A stretch of DNA of 64,000 bases from Corylus avellana (GCF_901000735.1 NC_081544.1:9425608-9489607), one strand, 5' to 3'. Shown: positions 1-11,685, counted from the stretch's first letter. Notes: generated by a model from the sequence alone, not told the origin. Numbers and translations are program-made.

Positions 1-170
1 AGATGCAGTGTAATAGAAACACTTATAAATGGAAATTATAAGACGATCTGCCTGACGTTTGAGCATTGATGTTTCTGAATGGAAGGTTTGGTTGAAAACG
101 GATCCTCTCCATTTCAACTTTCTTAAAGAGTATCCGTTTAGTGTAATTAAGAGGGTATATTTGTTGATTT

Positions 171-218
<48 letters not shown>

Positions 219-430
219 GTCCAAAAAAAAAAAGGGGACAATATTACCTTCCTAAATGCATTAAATAGATCCTCTCAATTTCATTTCCGATTTAGCTTGG
301 GTCCAATTTTAATTGGAATTTGACCCATTGGTTTTGGGACATGTGTCTCACAACATGAACAAAGGCATGTATTTCAATTCTAACGGATCCAATGAGAATA
401 AGATGATTTGCTTGACGCTTGAGCATCAAA
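1..430 (+). repeat. Partial copies of the receptor-like-gene upstream region
   Basis: Bases 1-170 match the sequence at ~34,833-35,000 and ~41,827-41,990, which lies about 0.6 kb upstream of the two LRR receptor-like pseudogenes. A second, more diverged copy of part of it follows at ~380-430 (shared motif around 'cttgacgcttgagcat'). No receptor-like coding sequence follows here, so this is a flank remnant of a third copy. Bases ~431-839 hold nothing I recognise. Confidence 0.7.
173..209. repeat. (TA)n microsatellite
   Basis: An uninterrupted AT dinucleotide run. It interrupts the receptor-like upstream repeat at the place where the copies at 35.0 and 42.0 kb have an A-rich run. Confidence 0.9.
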
Positions 431-839
431 GTTTCTTATTGGAGAATTTGACTTGGATCAAGTTCGGGTGGACTTGGACCCGTTGGACCCGTCGGTTGGA
501 TTTGGACTCCAAAGCTTTCATGATAAAGGCAAATGAACCACACATCTAATTTTTTTAAGGACAGAGTTTTCCTCCAAATTGGGATGGAAGAATTTTTTCC
601 AACCTAATCTTTAATAATGACATGCGCCATTTGAACATGTGAAAGTCATATGCTTTTTTAATAGTAGGGACGAACTTGGAAGAAGTTACATTTATATGTT
701 TTAAACAATAATTAAAATTTATTGAATTATTTATTAATTTCATTAATTACATTCTTTAATATTTTTATTCAATTTTTGTATAACTTTAATTTTTAAACTT
801 GACCCCTCTAAATCGAAATCCTAGCTCCGCCACTGATTG

Positions 840-3734
840 TTACATACAAAAGTAAAATAAAACAAAATAACAAGCATCAATTGTTACTCCAAGAAAAGAA
901 CTTTAAACCGAGAATTTTTTATTATTATTATTATTGTTTATTTTATTTTGAAGTCGAATAAAATAAAAAATAGAACTTAAAAGGGAAGTTTATAATTGTG
1001 AAAATAAATTATAAGCAAACAAAATTCGAACATCCTTTTCCCTCCTCACAAGATATGCATATGTACGTAAATTGAAAGTTAATTAGAAGTTAGAACTTAG
1101 AATCTATTACTTACTGCATTTACAAGTTATTTTTTTCATTTTCTTGTCCAACTAGAAAGAAGTAATTACTTCGCACAAAATAATAGATTTTAGTGGTCCA
1201 TGCAAATCTTTTGTTCTTTTCATCAAGGAAGTTACTGGGCACATAGGATTGGAATTCTGCCAAATCTTTTGCTTTTACCTCTACTATCCCAAAATCTAAA
1301 AGAGGTGACAAAATCTTTTGTATCTCATGATTATTTTACAATATATGTTGTTAATGTGGCGGTTCCAATCAATTAAAAAAATTAAAAAATTGATTGAGAC
1401 CGACTCATGAACATTATTGAATAAAAATATTGTTTATAGCAAATATTGTGACTCCAAGAAAAGAAATAGAAGCTATTATATTTTTAAACAAGTGAAAGTG
1501 ACTATAATTTAATTTCTTGTGTACCGGTGGATATATATACAAAACATGAAGCACCGACTATACTTTAAATCAATTCGATAGTTATCAAAATGGCTCACAA
1601 ACTTCAAACCAATAATCTAATTTCCCTCTTACAAAAAATAAAAAATAAAAAAAAAATAATCTAATTTCCCTCATAATAAACAAACGACACTGTATCACAT
1701 AAAATAAAAACAAAACAGATTTTTTTTTTTTTTTTTAAAAAAAAACAAAATTAATAATAAAATAGAATTTGAAGAAAACAAATAGAACTTAAAAGAAAAA
1801 AAAAAAAAAAGTTAAGAATTGTGAAAAGAAATAAGCAATAAAAAATAGAATATACTTCACCTCCTCACAAGATATATATGTTTGCTTAGCTTAGAAGGTA
1901 GAAGTTGGAATTTATTACTTACTCCATATATAAGTTATTTCTTTCTTTTTCTTTTTCTTCTTCAAGCACTTTGCACGAAATCTTTAGCTTTTTTTTTTTT
2001 TTTTTCACCTACCTAGGAAGTAACTTGGCACAAAGGAATATTGGAATTTGTCCAATGCAAATCTTTAGCTTTTTTCACCGGCTGGGAATTTAATTATTTG
2101 GCACAAAGGATTGGAATTGGGGTAATGCAAATTTATCAAAAATCTCTGAAAGACGAACACGAGACTTGGTCTTATTCCAAAGGGTTTTTTTTTTAAAAAA
2201 AAAATTAAAATTAAAAAGGTAGATAAAAGTGATCATTTATAACTATTTTATTTGGACGCGACCTTAATAATTCTTACTCAAAAGAGTTGCTTAGGAGAAG
2301 CCAGACGAGTAAAGATAAGTAGAAATCTTGTCCAATTTCCCATTTCAAGGCCATCCAATAACAATTCATTGTTACATACAAAAATAAAATAAAATAAAAT
2401 AATAAGGAGCAATTGTTACTCCAAGAAAATAACTTAAAACCAAGAATTTATTTATTTATTTATTATTATTTTAAAAAAAAAATTTAAGTCGACTAAAATA
2501 AAAATAAAACTTTAAAGAGAAGTTTAGAATTGTGAAAAGAAATTATAAGCATACAAAATTCGAACATCTTTTTCCCTCCTCACAAGATATGCATACGTAC
2601 GTGGATTGAAAGTAAATTAGAAGTTAGAATCTATTACTTAGGGTGCGTTTGGGATTGTGATTTCGCAAGAATAATCTGCGTTTTTAAAATATATCGCAAA
2701 ATGCAAGGCGTTTGGCATTGCGATTTAAAAAACACTTAATTTAAAATAGGAAAAAAATCTGCGATTTCAATATGCAGACTAGGGGGTGCTTATTTGAAAA
2801 AGTGCGAATTTAAACCAAATTTATGAATTCACATGACAAATATTCAATAAAAAAAATATTTTTTAACATATTTTACCAAATGCCTTTGCGATTTTAAAAA
2901 GTGGCGATTTCAAAAATGTTATTTTTAAAATCGCAATCCCAAACGGACCCTAACTGCATTTACAAGTTATTTTTTTCCTTTTCTTTTTCAACTAGAAAGA
3001 AGTAATTACTTTGCACAAAATAATAGACTTTAGTGGTCCATGCAAATCTTTTGTTCTTTTCACCAAGGAAGTTACTTGGCACAGAGGATTGGAATTCTGC
3101 CAAGTCTTTTGCTTTTGCCTCTACTATCCCAAAATCTAAAAGCGGTGACAAAATATATACCTTACCAAGAAATCAAAATTAGAATATATCCTTTCACCTT
3201 TTCAAATGGTATATTTGTTTCCTTAGCTTAAAAGTTAGAAGTTGGAATTTATTACTTACTCCATATACAAGTTATTTATTTATTTTTCTTTTTCTTCGAC
3301 TGGAAAGAAGTAACTTTGCACAAAATAGTGGACTTCAATGGACCATGGCCATGCAAATCTTTAGCTTTTTTCATCTGGGAAGTTACTTGGCACAAATAAT
3401 TGGAATTTGTCCAATGCAAATCTTTAGCTTTTTTCATTAGCTGGGGGAAGTTACTTGGCTGAAAGAATTGAAATTGAGGCAATGTAAATTTATCACAAAT
3501 TTGAAAGAAATGGCAGAATATATACCTTACAATTTATCACAACAATCTTAAAAAAGACAATTTGCTTGTGTTGTGAGAAAGTGAACGCCAAGTTAAGACT
3601 TGGTCTTATTTCAAAGGTTTTTTTTTTTTTTTTTTTTCTTAAATTAAAAAATATAGACAAAAGAGACCAATTATAATTACTCTATTTGACCGTAATAATC
3701 ATAGTACTTACTCACATGGAGTTGCTGAAGAGAA
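840..3734 (+). repeat. Tandem copies of the DC1 gene 5'-flank (block A)
   Basis: Several degenerate copies of the sequence found directly upstream of the intact DC1 genes. The best conserved module (a pyrimidine-rich stretch, then 'ttgcacaaaatagtggactt' and 'ccatgcaaatctttagc') recurs at about 1115-1310, 1915-2130, 2955-3150 and 3255-3500. No long open frame occurs. Short minus-strand frames inside the modules are similar between copies only because the DNA is duplicated. Confidence 0.75.
2641..2950. mobile_element. Tourist-like MITE
   Basis: The ends are inverted: 'gggtgcgtttgggattg' on the left and 'caatcccaaacggaccc' on the right, with AAATCGCAAT-type subterminal sequence. The flanks are TTA and TAA. 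The matching uninterrupted copy at ~1110 reads 'attacttactgc', consistent with a TTA target with one later change. There is no coding capacity. PIF/Harbinger assignment is inferred from the TIR and target type. Confidence 0.75.
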
Positions 3735-4007
3735 ACTAAACAGTTAAAAGATAAGTAGAAATCTTGTCCAATTTCCCTCCTCAAACACCACCAAACACCC
3801 GCCATCAACCAGACATACTTTTTGCCACCCATAGATTTTCGCATTTTCTATCACAAATCCCAATAATCTCAACTTGTCATTTATGTGGGCGTGTAAGAAT
3901 GGGATCCTCTGATAGAAACGGACTTTGGATATTATTTTTAAGAATGATATTTTATGATACGGAGATGCACATATTAATAGAGGTGGAAAATGATGGCGAT
4001 AAGAAAG
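3735..4007 (+). pseudogene. Truncated DC1 gene 5' end (relic 1)
   Basis: This stretch aligns with the 5' leader of the intact DC1 genes ('aagtagaaatcttg', the 'gtgggcgtgtaagaatggga' segment, 'ggatcctct') and with the first codons, including the in-frame residues VENDGDKKV that match VENDGDDKVV / VENDGDEKVV of the intact proteins. The copy stops abruptly where the LTR at 4008 begins, so the remaining ~580 codons are gone. No product is expected. Confidence 0.8.
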
Positions 4008-4321
4008 TGTTACTAGAATATATTTCCGGATTTGATTTCATCATTGATTGTAATTAATTGTAGTCGAATCAACTCAGATTTTAATATATTTAAATATAAT
4101 TTGATTTGATCTTGCATAACGTTTTGAATTCTCTCAAATTTCCTATAAATAGTGACCCTCTATATTGTAAATTCATCACTTGAATAAAAGCAAAAATGTA
4201 ATCCTTTAGACTTTATCTTATGAAAATAGGTCATAGGCCAAATTACTTAAAATTTGTTGTCTCTATTTTCTTTTATTTCTGCTATTGCCTTTATTTTTTC
4301 GCTTGATTATGTTTTCTTTTC
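4008..4321 (+). mobile_element. Ty1/copia-type LTR with adjoining primer-binding site
   Basis: It begins TGTTACTAG, contains a promoter-like 'ctataaatag' (~4142) and a 'gaataaaa' polyadenylation-type signal, and is followed at 4322 by 'tgatattagagctata', a mutated form of the initiator-Met tRNA primer site (TGGTATCAGAGC). Internal retroelement coding sequence is absent: the flanking block resumes ~60 bp later. It is a 5' LTR remnant. Confidence 0.65.
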
Positions 4322-4384
4322 TGATATTAGAGCTATAGGCTAACGCTAATTTTTCAACGGTTGGATCGTCCCAACAAATCATGT

Positions 4385-5029
4385 TCACTCAGTATAAATA
4401 AAATCATTTTCTCTCTAATTTCATCCACCTAAACCTAATTTTTTTCTTTCATTCACTAATTAATACGAATGCATAGAATAAGCATAAACCTTTGAATGAA
4501 GTGTTGGTCACCCAGACCACTCATATGCTCTTAGTCTTTGAATTTTTTTTTTTTTTTTCGTTTTTCTAACCTTTTCCCAACTTTTAAAAATCCTTGTGAC
4601 GGATCAAGGAGCAATACATATCAAAGGGAGATCATGCGCACAGAACTCTCCGAAAAAAAAAAAAAAAAACTAATTACACGTCTATATCACAGATTTTTCC
4701 TCCAAAAACTTGTAAATTTTAATCAATTATACAAAAAGTGTTTGTAGTTCTAGAATAAGATCTAGTAATTGTAGATGTGATGTCAAATTCAGTTCAAGAA
4801 ATCCATAAAAAAGAATTTACAATGGCTGATTTTTACCGCGACATAGGATGATAGTCGTATAGCAGCGTATTAAAAAATATATATTAAATGAAAATAAAAC
4901 AGAGTTTTTATTTTTTAAAAACAAGAACTTAATTAAAAGTAAAAATAAGAATTATGAAAGAAAGAAGCAATCAAAATTAGAATATCATTTCCCCTCCTCA
5001 GAAGATAATGTTTAGACACACATAGAAGT
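4385..5029. other. Non-coding block paralogous to ~23.6-23.8 and 24.5-24.7 kb
   Basis: Starting at 'agtataaataaaat', this stretch matches ~23,620-23,810 and then ~24,480-24,620; the copy at 23.8 kb carries a MITE that is absent here. It contains T- and A-homopolymers and no gene. Confidence 0.6.
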
Positions 5030-5420
5030 TATAATTTGTTAGTTACTCCGTACACAAGTTATTTTTTTTATTTTGCTTCTTGCAAAGAATTTAGTTTGCA
5101 CAAAATAGTGGACTTGAGTGGGGCATGAAAAATCTTATGCTTTTATCACCTTGGAAGTCTACAAGTTTACTTGGCACAATGGAAGTTGATGCCTCATATT
5201 AATGAGAACGATGTTTCTTACTAGGCATGTTTAAGAGGAGGGTTCTCTTGATTGTCAATGTTGCTTTAAAATTTACACCTTTGAATATCCTCTATTTTTT
5301 TTTTTTTTTTTTTTCAATTTAAAACCCCAGTCTTTATGTCATATCAGTTTATTTGTGACATAACTGGACTTTTTCTATCTCATGTAGGTCAAAAACAACC
5401 AAATAAAATTGGACTCTTGG
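5030..5420 (+). pseudogene. DC1 gene scar: 5' flank joined to 3' flank
   Basis: Positions ~5040-5175 are a copy of the DC1 5'-flank module. From ~5185 ('gttgatgcctcatattaatg') the sequence matches the 3' flank of the DC1 genes (compare ~11,860-12,140, 19,410-19,690 and 31,310-31,500). The whole coding sequence is missing between them, so this looks like a deleted tandem copy. The junction sits near 'ggcacaatgg|aagttgatgc'. Confidence 0.65.
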
Positions 5421-5756
5421 ATATGGAGCCAAGGACACCCTTGTATTCATTTTTCTCCTAATCTCATAGAAATCAAAACCAGATGAAAGAAGTTTTGATG
5501 TTTTTAGTGTTAATATGAGAGCACTGACTATGACTCCGAGCTAGACCTAGTTTATTTAAACTAATATTCCTCGACACCCCGGGGCATATTTTGGTGTAAT
5601 AAAAGCATGTAAGTTTTGTGGGTGATTAAGGTCAGTCAATTAAGAAATATATATCTTTAACATTCATGTCAAACAAGTTGTGCTAAAAAGATGGTAACGA
5701 ACACCATTACTCAATCAACTAAGTACTATTTGTTGATGAAAATGTACTGTGCGGAT
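5421..5756. other. DC1 3'-flank continuation, no gene
   Basis: AT-rich sequence continuing the 3'-flank similarity (compare ~19,700-20,600). No supported feature. Confidence 0.5.
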
Positions 5757-6020
5757 TGTTGAGAAATAGTCTTGCATTGTCTATGGACAAGATATTCGGC
5801 ATGTTTATAAGAAATGGGCAACCCTCTCTTATTGAACCGGTTTTATGAGATGCGTTAGGCCCATGAATTTCTTCATGGTATCAAAGCCTACTACATGACG
5901 AATGGGGGCCTACACTACTTACCCCGTGACAAGGACCAAGAAAAATACCTGGTCTACACGTGAATGAATGACCAACCATTTCTTATTGAACCGGTTTTAT
6001 GAGATGAGTTAGATGCACAA
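5757..6020 (+). mobile_element. TRIM-like LTR retroelement remnant
   Basis: A putative 5' LTR runs from TGTTGAGAAATAG (5757) to 'cttca' (5875). It is followed directly at 5876 by 'tggtatcaaagcc', a near-perfect primer-binding site for initiator-Met tRNA. About 75 bp later the LTR end sequence 'attgaaccggttttatgaga' recurs (~5980-6003), as expected for a second LTR of a very short element. No coding region exists, consistent with a terminal-repeat retrotransposon in miniature, now degraded. Confidence 0.6.
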
Positions 6021-6479
6021 ATTTATTCACAAATCAGTATATCAATGCAGCATGGTTTAGTGGGTCGCAGAATTAATAAATACAAAAGTCACAACTCTTT
6101 CATAATCTTAGAAAATTCAAGGAATTATGGGAAAACTAAGGAAAAACTCCTCCTATACATTGCAGAAGAATTTTTCAATGCAGGATGCAAATTGCAGTAA
6201 GAAATAAGCAATGCCAAGTGAATAAACTCTGAAAGGACCTCAATAATATATGCTCGACAATCCTTTCAGAGACCATCTTCTCTTTCAAAACTCCCTCAAT
6301 ATCAAGCTATAGTCCAAAACAGGCCATATGAATGAACTCCCCCATCAGTATTTGTGAAATTACTTTGAATTTTATTTCATCAACAAATAGTACCATAAAT
6401 TTTGTTTTCATTTTATTTTATTTCATCATCAACAAAAGTAATTACTTTGAAATTACTTTGAATTTTATTACTTTAAACC
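6021..6479. other. Gene-free stretch with DC1 3'-flank fragments
   Basis: Part (~6130-6420) resembles ~31,490-31,740, downstream of the third DC1 copy ('gcaagaaataagcaa', 'ctcgacaatccttt'). No open frame or RNA gene is visible. Confidence 0.5.
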
Positions 6480-7135
6480 AATTCGATAGTTATCAAAATG
6501 ATGGCTCATAAACTTTAAACCAATAATCCAATTTCCCTCATAATAAACAAACGACACTATATCACATAAAATGAAAACAAAACCCTTTTTCTTTTTTTTT
6601 TTTTTTTAAAATAATAATAAAATAGAAATTAAAAAGAAAAAAGTTAAGAATTGTGAAAAGAAATAAGCAATAAAAAATAGAATATACTTTCACCTCCTCA
6701 CAAGATATATATGTTTGCTTATCTTAATTAGAAGTTAGAAGTTGGAATTTATTAGTTACTCCATATACAAGTTATTTCTTTCTCTTTCTTTTTCTTCTTC
6801 AAACACCTTGCACAAAATCTTTAGCTTTTTTTAACTAGTTGGAAAGTTAATTACTTGGCACAAAAGATTAGAATTTGGGCAATGCAATTCTATCACAAAT
6901 CTCAAAAAGAGGTGACAGAATATATACCTTACCCTTACCATTTATCACAACAATTCTAAAAAAGACAATTTACTTAAGTTGTCAGGAAGTGAACATGATA
7001 CTTGGTTTTATTCCAAAGTGTTTTTTTTTTTTTTTTTTTTAAAAAAAAATAAATAAATAAAATAAAGAAGTAGACTATCTTATTTAGGCATTACCATAAT
7101 AATACTTGCTCAAAAAGAGCTGCTCAGGAGAAGCC
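6480..7135 (+). repeat. DC1 5'-flank copy
   Basis: Matches the block upstream of the intact DC1 genes, including the conserved module at ~6760-6900 and the 'aaagataagtagaaatcttg' leader segment. It leads into the truncated DC1 start at 7136. Confidence 0.7.
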
Positions 7136-7400
7136 AGACGATTAAAGATAAGTAGAAATCTTGTCCAATTTCCCTCCCCAACACCACCAAACACCTTCCA
7201 TCAACCAGACTTATTTCTTGGCATCCACAGATTTTGGCATTAATTTCCTATCACCAATACCAACAATCCTAACCACTTCTCCTTTCTGTGGGCGTGTAAA
7301 GAAGGGATCCTCTAATAGAAATGGACCTTGGATATTATTTTCTAAGAATATTGATATTTTATGATGCAGAGATACACGTAATAGAGGTGGAAAATGAGGA
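7136..7400 (+). pseudogene. Truncated DC1 gene 5' end (relic 2)
   Basis: Closely resembles relic 1: leader 'aagtagaaatcttgtccaat', 'gtgggcgtgtaaagaaggga', 'ggatcctct', then 'gaggtggaaaatgaggatga', corresponding to the V-E-N-(D) codons of the intact genes. Similarity is lost after ~7400, so only the leader and a few codons remain. Confidence 0.75.
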
Positions 7401-7726
7401 TGAGGACCCCTACAATTTAAAAAAATTTACCTAATTTAAATTAATTTTAAACATCAAAACACTTGAAAAATGTTACCAATTAAAAAAATGGCATATTATG
7501 GAGACAATCAAAATGGCTCACAAACTTTAAACGAATAATCTTCCCTCATAATAAACAAACGACACTGTGTCACATGAAATGAAAATAAAATTGAACTTAA
7601 TTAAAAACAATAAAATAGAAGTTGAAGAAAAAAAAATAGAACTTAAAAGAAAAAAGTTTAGAACTGTGAAAAGAAATAAGCAATCAAAATTAGAATATAT
7701 ACCTTCACCTTCTCACAAGATATATA

Positions 7727-7897
7727 GAGTAATTCTATAAGTCCATCTTGTGTCCCTCAAAAAATGAGGTGGCATTTAAAATCATTATTTGATCAAAATT
7801 TAATAGCGATCAATCACAAAGTCAATAGTGATTTTAAGAGCCACATCATCTTTGGATGGACACAAAAGTGACACAAAATGGACTTGTAGTATCACTC
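7727..7897. mobile_element. Mutator-like MITE, 171 bp
   Basis: The terminal inverted repeats are GAGTAATTCTATAAGTCCAT on the left and the complement of 'atggacttgtagtatcactc' on the right. It is flanked by an exact 9-bp direct repeat AGATATATA (7718-7726 and 7898-7906). The 9-bp target duplication indicates a MULE-derived MITE. Confidence 0.85.
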
Positions 7898-7952
7898 AGA
7901 TATATATGTTTGCTTAGAAGTTAGAAGTTAGCATTTATTAGTTACTCCATAT

Positions 7953-8133
7953 GAGTAATTCTAGAAGTCTCTCTTGTGTCCCTCTTGAGTCCCTCCAAGA
8001 ATAATGTAGCTATTAAATTCACCATTTGATCACATCCAATAAAGATCAATTACAAGCTCAATAGTGATTTTAATAGCCACATCATTCTTGGAGGGACTTA
8101 AGAGGAACATATGAGGGATTTGTAGCATTACTC
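7953..8133. mobile_element. Mutator-like MITE, 181 bp (same family)
   Basis: Begins GAGTAATTCTAGAAGTC and ends with the inverted form 'atttgtagcattactc'. It is flanked by an exact 9-bp duplication ACTCCATAT (7944-7952 and 8134-8142). It is 55 bp from a sister element and inserted in the DC1 5'-flank module. Confidence 0.85.
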
Positions 8134-8137
8134 ACTC

Positions 8138-9852
8138 CATATACAAGTTATTTCTTTCTTTTTCTTTTTCTTCTTCAACTGGAAAGAATTAACTTTGCAC
8201 AAAATAGTGAACTTCAATGGGCCACGCAAATCTTTAGCTTTTTTCAGTAGCTGGGAAGTTACTTGGCATAAAGGATTAGAATTGGGGCAATGTAAATCTA
8301 TCACAAATCTAAAAGATGTAGCAGCTAGAACATATATAGTACCACTTACCATGACAATTTTTAAAATTGGCTTTAATTTTTTTTAAATTAAAATCTTACC
8401 CCTAAATTTTTTTTTTTTTTCGTTTTACCCACCCCCCCCAAACTCCAATTGCTAGTTCCGCCCTTGGACATTGTAGAATTGAATATTGGATAAAGCAAGA
8501 ATAAGTAGTCCTAGCATAAGATATAGTAATTGTAGATTCTATTAGAATATAAATTAAATAATTAATTTTAACTCTTCCTATAAACTTAAGTTTTTGATAA
8601 GTAGTGATTTAACATGTAATATCAGGGATAAATATCGTGAGTCCAAACCTTACAAAGCCGATGTTGACGTTGTGCAGAACTAAGATTGTCCTGATAGCGT
8701 ATGATAGTAGTAGAAACTAAGAATTTAAGGTTGAAAAAGGAATTTAGGAAGATAGAAAATAACAAATAGGGAAGAGAAAGTCCATAAGTGCCTCAAATAA
8801 GCAAACAAAGAAATAACTTTGAAATACTTAAATTTAATTGATAATATAAACTGAATTCAAAAAATAACAAAGACTAGAAGCCTTTATATAGGCTAAGCAC
8901 CTCCTAAATTAACAAGGAAAAGGAAAAGCAAATCTAATTGGTAAAGCAAAACAAATCCTAATAGGAAAAGCAAAACAATTCCTAATAGGAAATGAAAAAC
9001 TCAATCCTAATTGAAAAAGAAAAACTAAAACACACATGCATAATTAAAAATAACAATTTTCTCAAATTTCTCATGTCAAATTCAGTTTAAGAAATCCATT
9101 AAAAAAATATAACATACAAAAAAAAATATATATAAAATAACAAGCAGCAATTGTTACTCCAAGAAAATAACTTAAAACCAAGAATTTTGTTTTTTTATTA
9201 TTTTTTTCTTTTTTTTTTAAAAAAAAAAATTGAAGTCAAATAAAATACAAAATAGAACTGGAAAGGGAAGTTTAGAATTGTGAAAAGAAATAAGCAAACA
9301 AAATTAGAACATTATTTTCTCTCCTCACAAGATATGTGTACGTACGTAGATTGAAAGCTAATTAAAATTTAGAATATATTACTTACTGCATATATAAGTT
9401 ATTATTATTATTATTTTTCTTGTCCAACTAGATAGAAGTAATTACTTTGGACAAATAGACTTTAGTGCTCCATGCAAATCTTTTGTTTTTTTCACCAAGG
9501 AAGTTACTTGGCACAGGAGGATTGGAATTATGCCAAATGCAAGTCTTTTGTTTTTGCCCCTACTATCACAATTCTAAAACAGGTGACAAACTATATACCT
9601 TACAAGTCTTTTGCTCGCTTTGTTTGTAGGCAAGTGAACACCGCTCAACTTGGAAATTATGAGGACTTGGTGTTATTCCAAAGATTAGAACTAGGTAAAA
9701 ATCTTGACCAATTTTCTTCCCACAACAACACTTGACTCTTTTTTTTAATTTTTTTTGGCACCCACTGGTGTCCGCATTTCCTTTCACAAATTCCAATACT
9801 AACAACTTCTCTATTGTGTGGGTGTGTAAGAATTACAGGGATCCTATGAGAG
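8138..9852 (+). promoter_or_regulatory. 5' region of DC1 gene 1, two flank-module copies
   Basis: Contains flank modules at ~8138-8320 and ~9390-9560. Between them, ~8460-8680 and ~9075-9380 match 22,250-22,440 and 22,440-22,830. The ~390 bp at 8685-9073 are absent from the 22.4-kb copy, so they are an insertion; they contain 'gcctatataaagg' on the minus strand, suggesting an LTR fragment. The leader directly before the start (9640-9852) is shared with gene 2. The true promoter and transcription start cannot be fixed from sequence. Confidence 0.5.
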
Positions 9853-11685
9853 ATGGAACTTCAACGTGTTATAGAAGAGTTCTTCTCGTATGTACACGTG
9901 CAGCCAACAATTGTGGAAAATGATGGTGATGACAAAGTTGTTTGTAATGCGTGCCGGAAACCGATATCGGGTCGAGCTTTCAAATACAGGGGTAGACAAC
10001 TCTTTCATTTAACATGCCTAAATGCACCTATCAATTGCAAAGACTTTATTTCTCACTACGGCGAAGGACATGATCCCTTGATCTTTACAAAAAAACTGAA
10101 AGTTGATGGCAAGGAGGATGTTGTTTGCAGTGGATGCGAGAAGCCAGCATTGGGTCCCGGATACAAATGCTCCACCTCCGAATGCAACTTACTCCTCCAT
10201 AAATCATGTGTTGAGTTGTCTCTCCAAATACAACACCCCTTCCATCCAAACCATACCCTTGTTCGTTCGATGCCAAAGAAGAAATATTGTAATGTTTGTG
10301 GTAAAAGCTGCAATACATACCTCTTCTACAGCTGCGGAGAGTGTGATTTCAATCTTGATATAATATGTGCCACCTATTTGGGAATTAATAGTACTTACGA
10401 CTGCAAACACTCATTCATCTATTTGTTTAACAAAGCCCAATTCTCTTGTCAAGCTTGTGGTGAGGAAGGAAAGGAGTTAGCTTCCCTATGTAAAATCTGT
10501 CAACTCTTGATTCACGGAAAATGTGCTCGATTTTCACGCATCATCAAGATTACAAGGCATGAGCATTCCCTCGCTCTCACCTATTCTCTTCATCAACTCA
10601 AAGAGCACTTGGATAATAACATATTCTGTAAAATTTGCTATCAAAAGGTGAAGAGAGAGTATGCAGCCTATTGTTGTCAGAAATGTGATTACGTGGCCCA
10701 CTTGGACTGTGCATTTGAAGATGAAGAAAGTGTATTTCTCAAGTTGGTGCATGAATCTGTTGATTTAGCAACTAATGCTATGGTGGTTGACGTGGCTGGG
10801 AAGATAAAACATTTTAGTCATGATCAACATCATTTAATTCTTAGCGAAAAGGAGCTTACGGATGATAAGCTTTGTGATGGTTGTATGGGATTAGTATCCA
10901 CCCCATTTTACAGTTGTACGCCATGCAACTTCTTCTTGCACATGAGATGTGCTAAATTGCCAAAAAGGAAGAGATTCCAACATCACGATCACCCTCTCGC
11001 CCTCATGTCACAGGGACCCCTCATTGGTGGATTGTTTCGTTGTTATGCTTGTGATAATGTCCGCCATGGCTTCACCTATACATGTGACATGTTTAGCTGC
11101 GAGTTATACCTTGACGTTCATTGTTGTTCAATTCCAGAAACTCTCAAACATGAAGGTCACCAACACTCCCTTTTCCTTGCAATTAATTCTAATCGAAGAT
11201 GCCATGTTTGTAATTGCACTTCTGGAGAGAAACCAGGTGTATTTGTATGCATTAATTGTAATTTTGCATTGGGTTTCGAATGTGCAACTCTTCCGCTTGT
11301 AGCCAGGCAGCAACAATATGACGATCATCTCCTCAAGCTCACTTATATTGCAGAAAATCATTACGAAGAATACTATTGTCTAATTTGTGAAAATGAAAGA
11401 TATCCAAATCACTGGTTCTATTATTGTACAGAATGTGACTTTTCTGCTCATTCGGAGTGTGTTCTAGGAAAATATCCGTACGTGAAGTTTGGAAGTACTT
11501 TTATGGTCGAAGATGATCACCAACACCCTCTCACTTTTGTTCGAAAGACTGAGTCCTCTCATCCGTGTGATGCTTGCAGTAAGAATTTCGATGGTTTGGC
11601 CATAGAATGCACTGAATGCAAATTCAATGTCCACTACTTTCATTCATGTCTCAAAGAAATAACTAACAAATTCCCTTCAAAGTGA
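9853..11685 (+). CDS. DC1 domain (Cys/His-rich C1) protein, gene 1
   Basis: Single-exon gene for 610 residues, built of repeated DC1 zinc-binding modules of the form HxxHxL...CxxC...YxCxxCxFxLHxxC. Two N-terminal Cys-rich segments (~29-59 and 89-123) are followed by modules at about 128-173, 186-225, 236-287, 320-367, 377-425, 433-478, 491-537 and 555-600. There is no signal peptide or membrane segment. Plant DC1 proteins are generally uncharacterised; some are linked to stress or immune responses, and zinc and possibly lipid binding are inferred from C1 similarity. In the 377-425 module, residue 414 is Phe where gene 2 has the second Cys of the CxxC pair, so one zinc site is probably lost. 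The chosen ATG aligns with MEIQRVIEQ of gene 2. A tandem paralogue lies 7.5 kb downstream. Coding integrity is clear; biological role is not. Confidence 0.93.
   Translation: MELQRVIEEFFSYVHVQPTIVENDGDDKVVCNACRKPISGRAFKYRGRQLFHLTCLNAPINCKDFISHYGEGHDPLIFTKKLKVDGKEDVVCSGCEKPALGPGYKCSTSECNLLLHKSCVELSLQIQHPFHPNHTLVRSMPKKKYCNVCGKSCNTYLFYSCGECDFNLDIICATYLGINSTYDCKHSFIYLFNKAQFSCQACGEEGKELASLCKICQLLIHGKCARFSRIIKITRHEHSLALTYSLHQLKEHLDNNIFCKICYQKVKREYAAYCCQKCDYVAHLDCAFEDEESVFLKLVHESVDLATNAMVVDVAGKIKHFSHDQHHLILSEKELTDDKLCDGCMGLVSTPFYSCTPCNFFLHMRCAKLPKRKRFQHHDHPLALMSQGPLIGGLFRCYACDNVRHGFTYTCDMFSCELYLDVHCCSIPETLKHEGHQHSLFLAINSNRRCHVCNCTSGEKPGVFVCINCNFALGFECATLPLVARQQQYDDHLLKLTYIAENHYEEYYCLICENERYPNHWFYYCTECDFSAHSECVLGKYPYVKFGSTFMVEDDHQHPLTFVRKTESSHPCDACSKNFDGLAIECTECKFNVHYFHSCLKEITNKFPSK

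Noticed and set aside
1120..1311. Similar ~63-codon minus-strand frames in several DC1 5'-flank modules (also 2,960-3,151, 16,818-17,063 and 22,832-23,035)
   Set aside because: They are conserved because the DNA is duplicated. Lengths and starts vary, other copies have stops, and no domain is recognisable.
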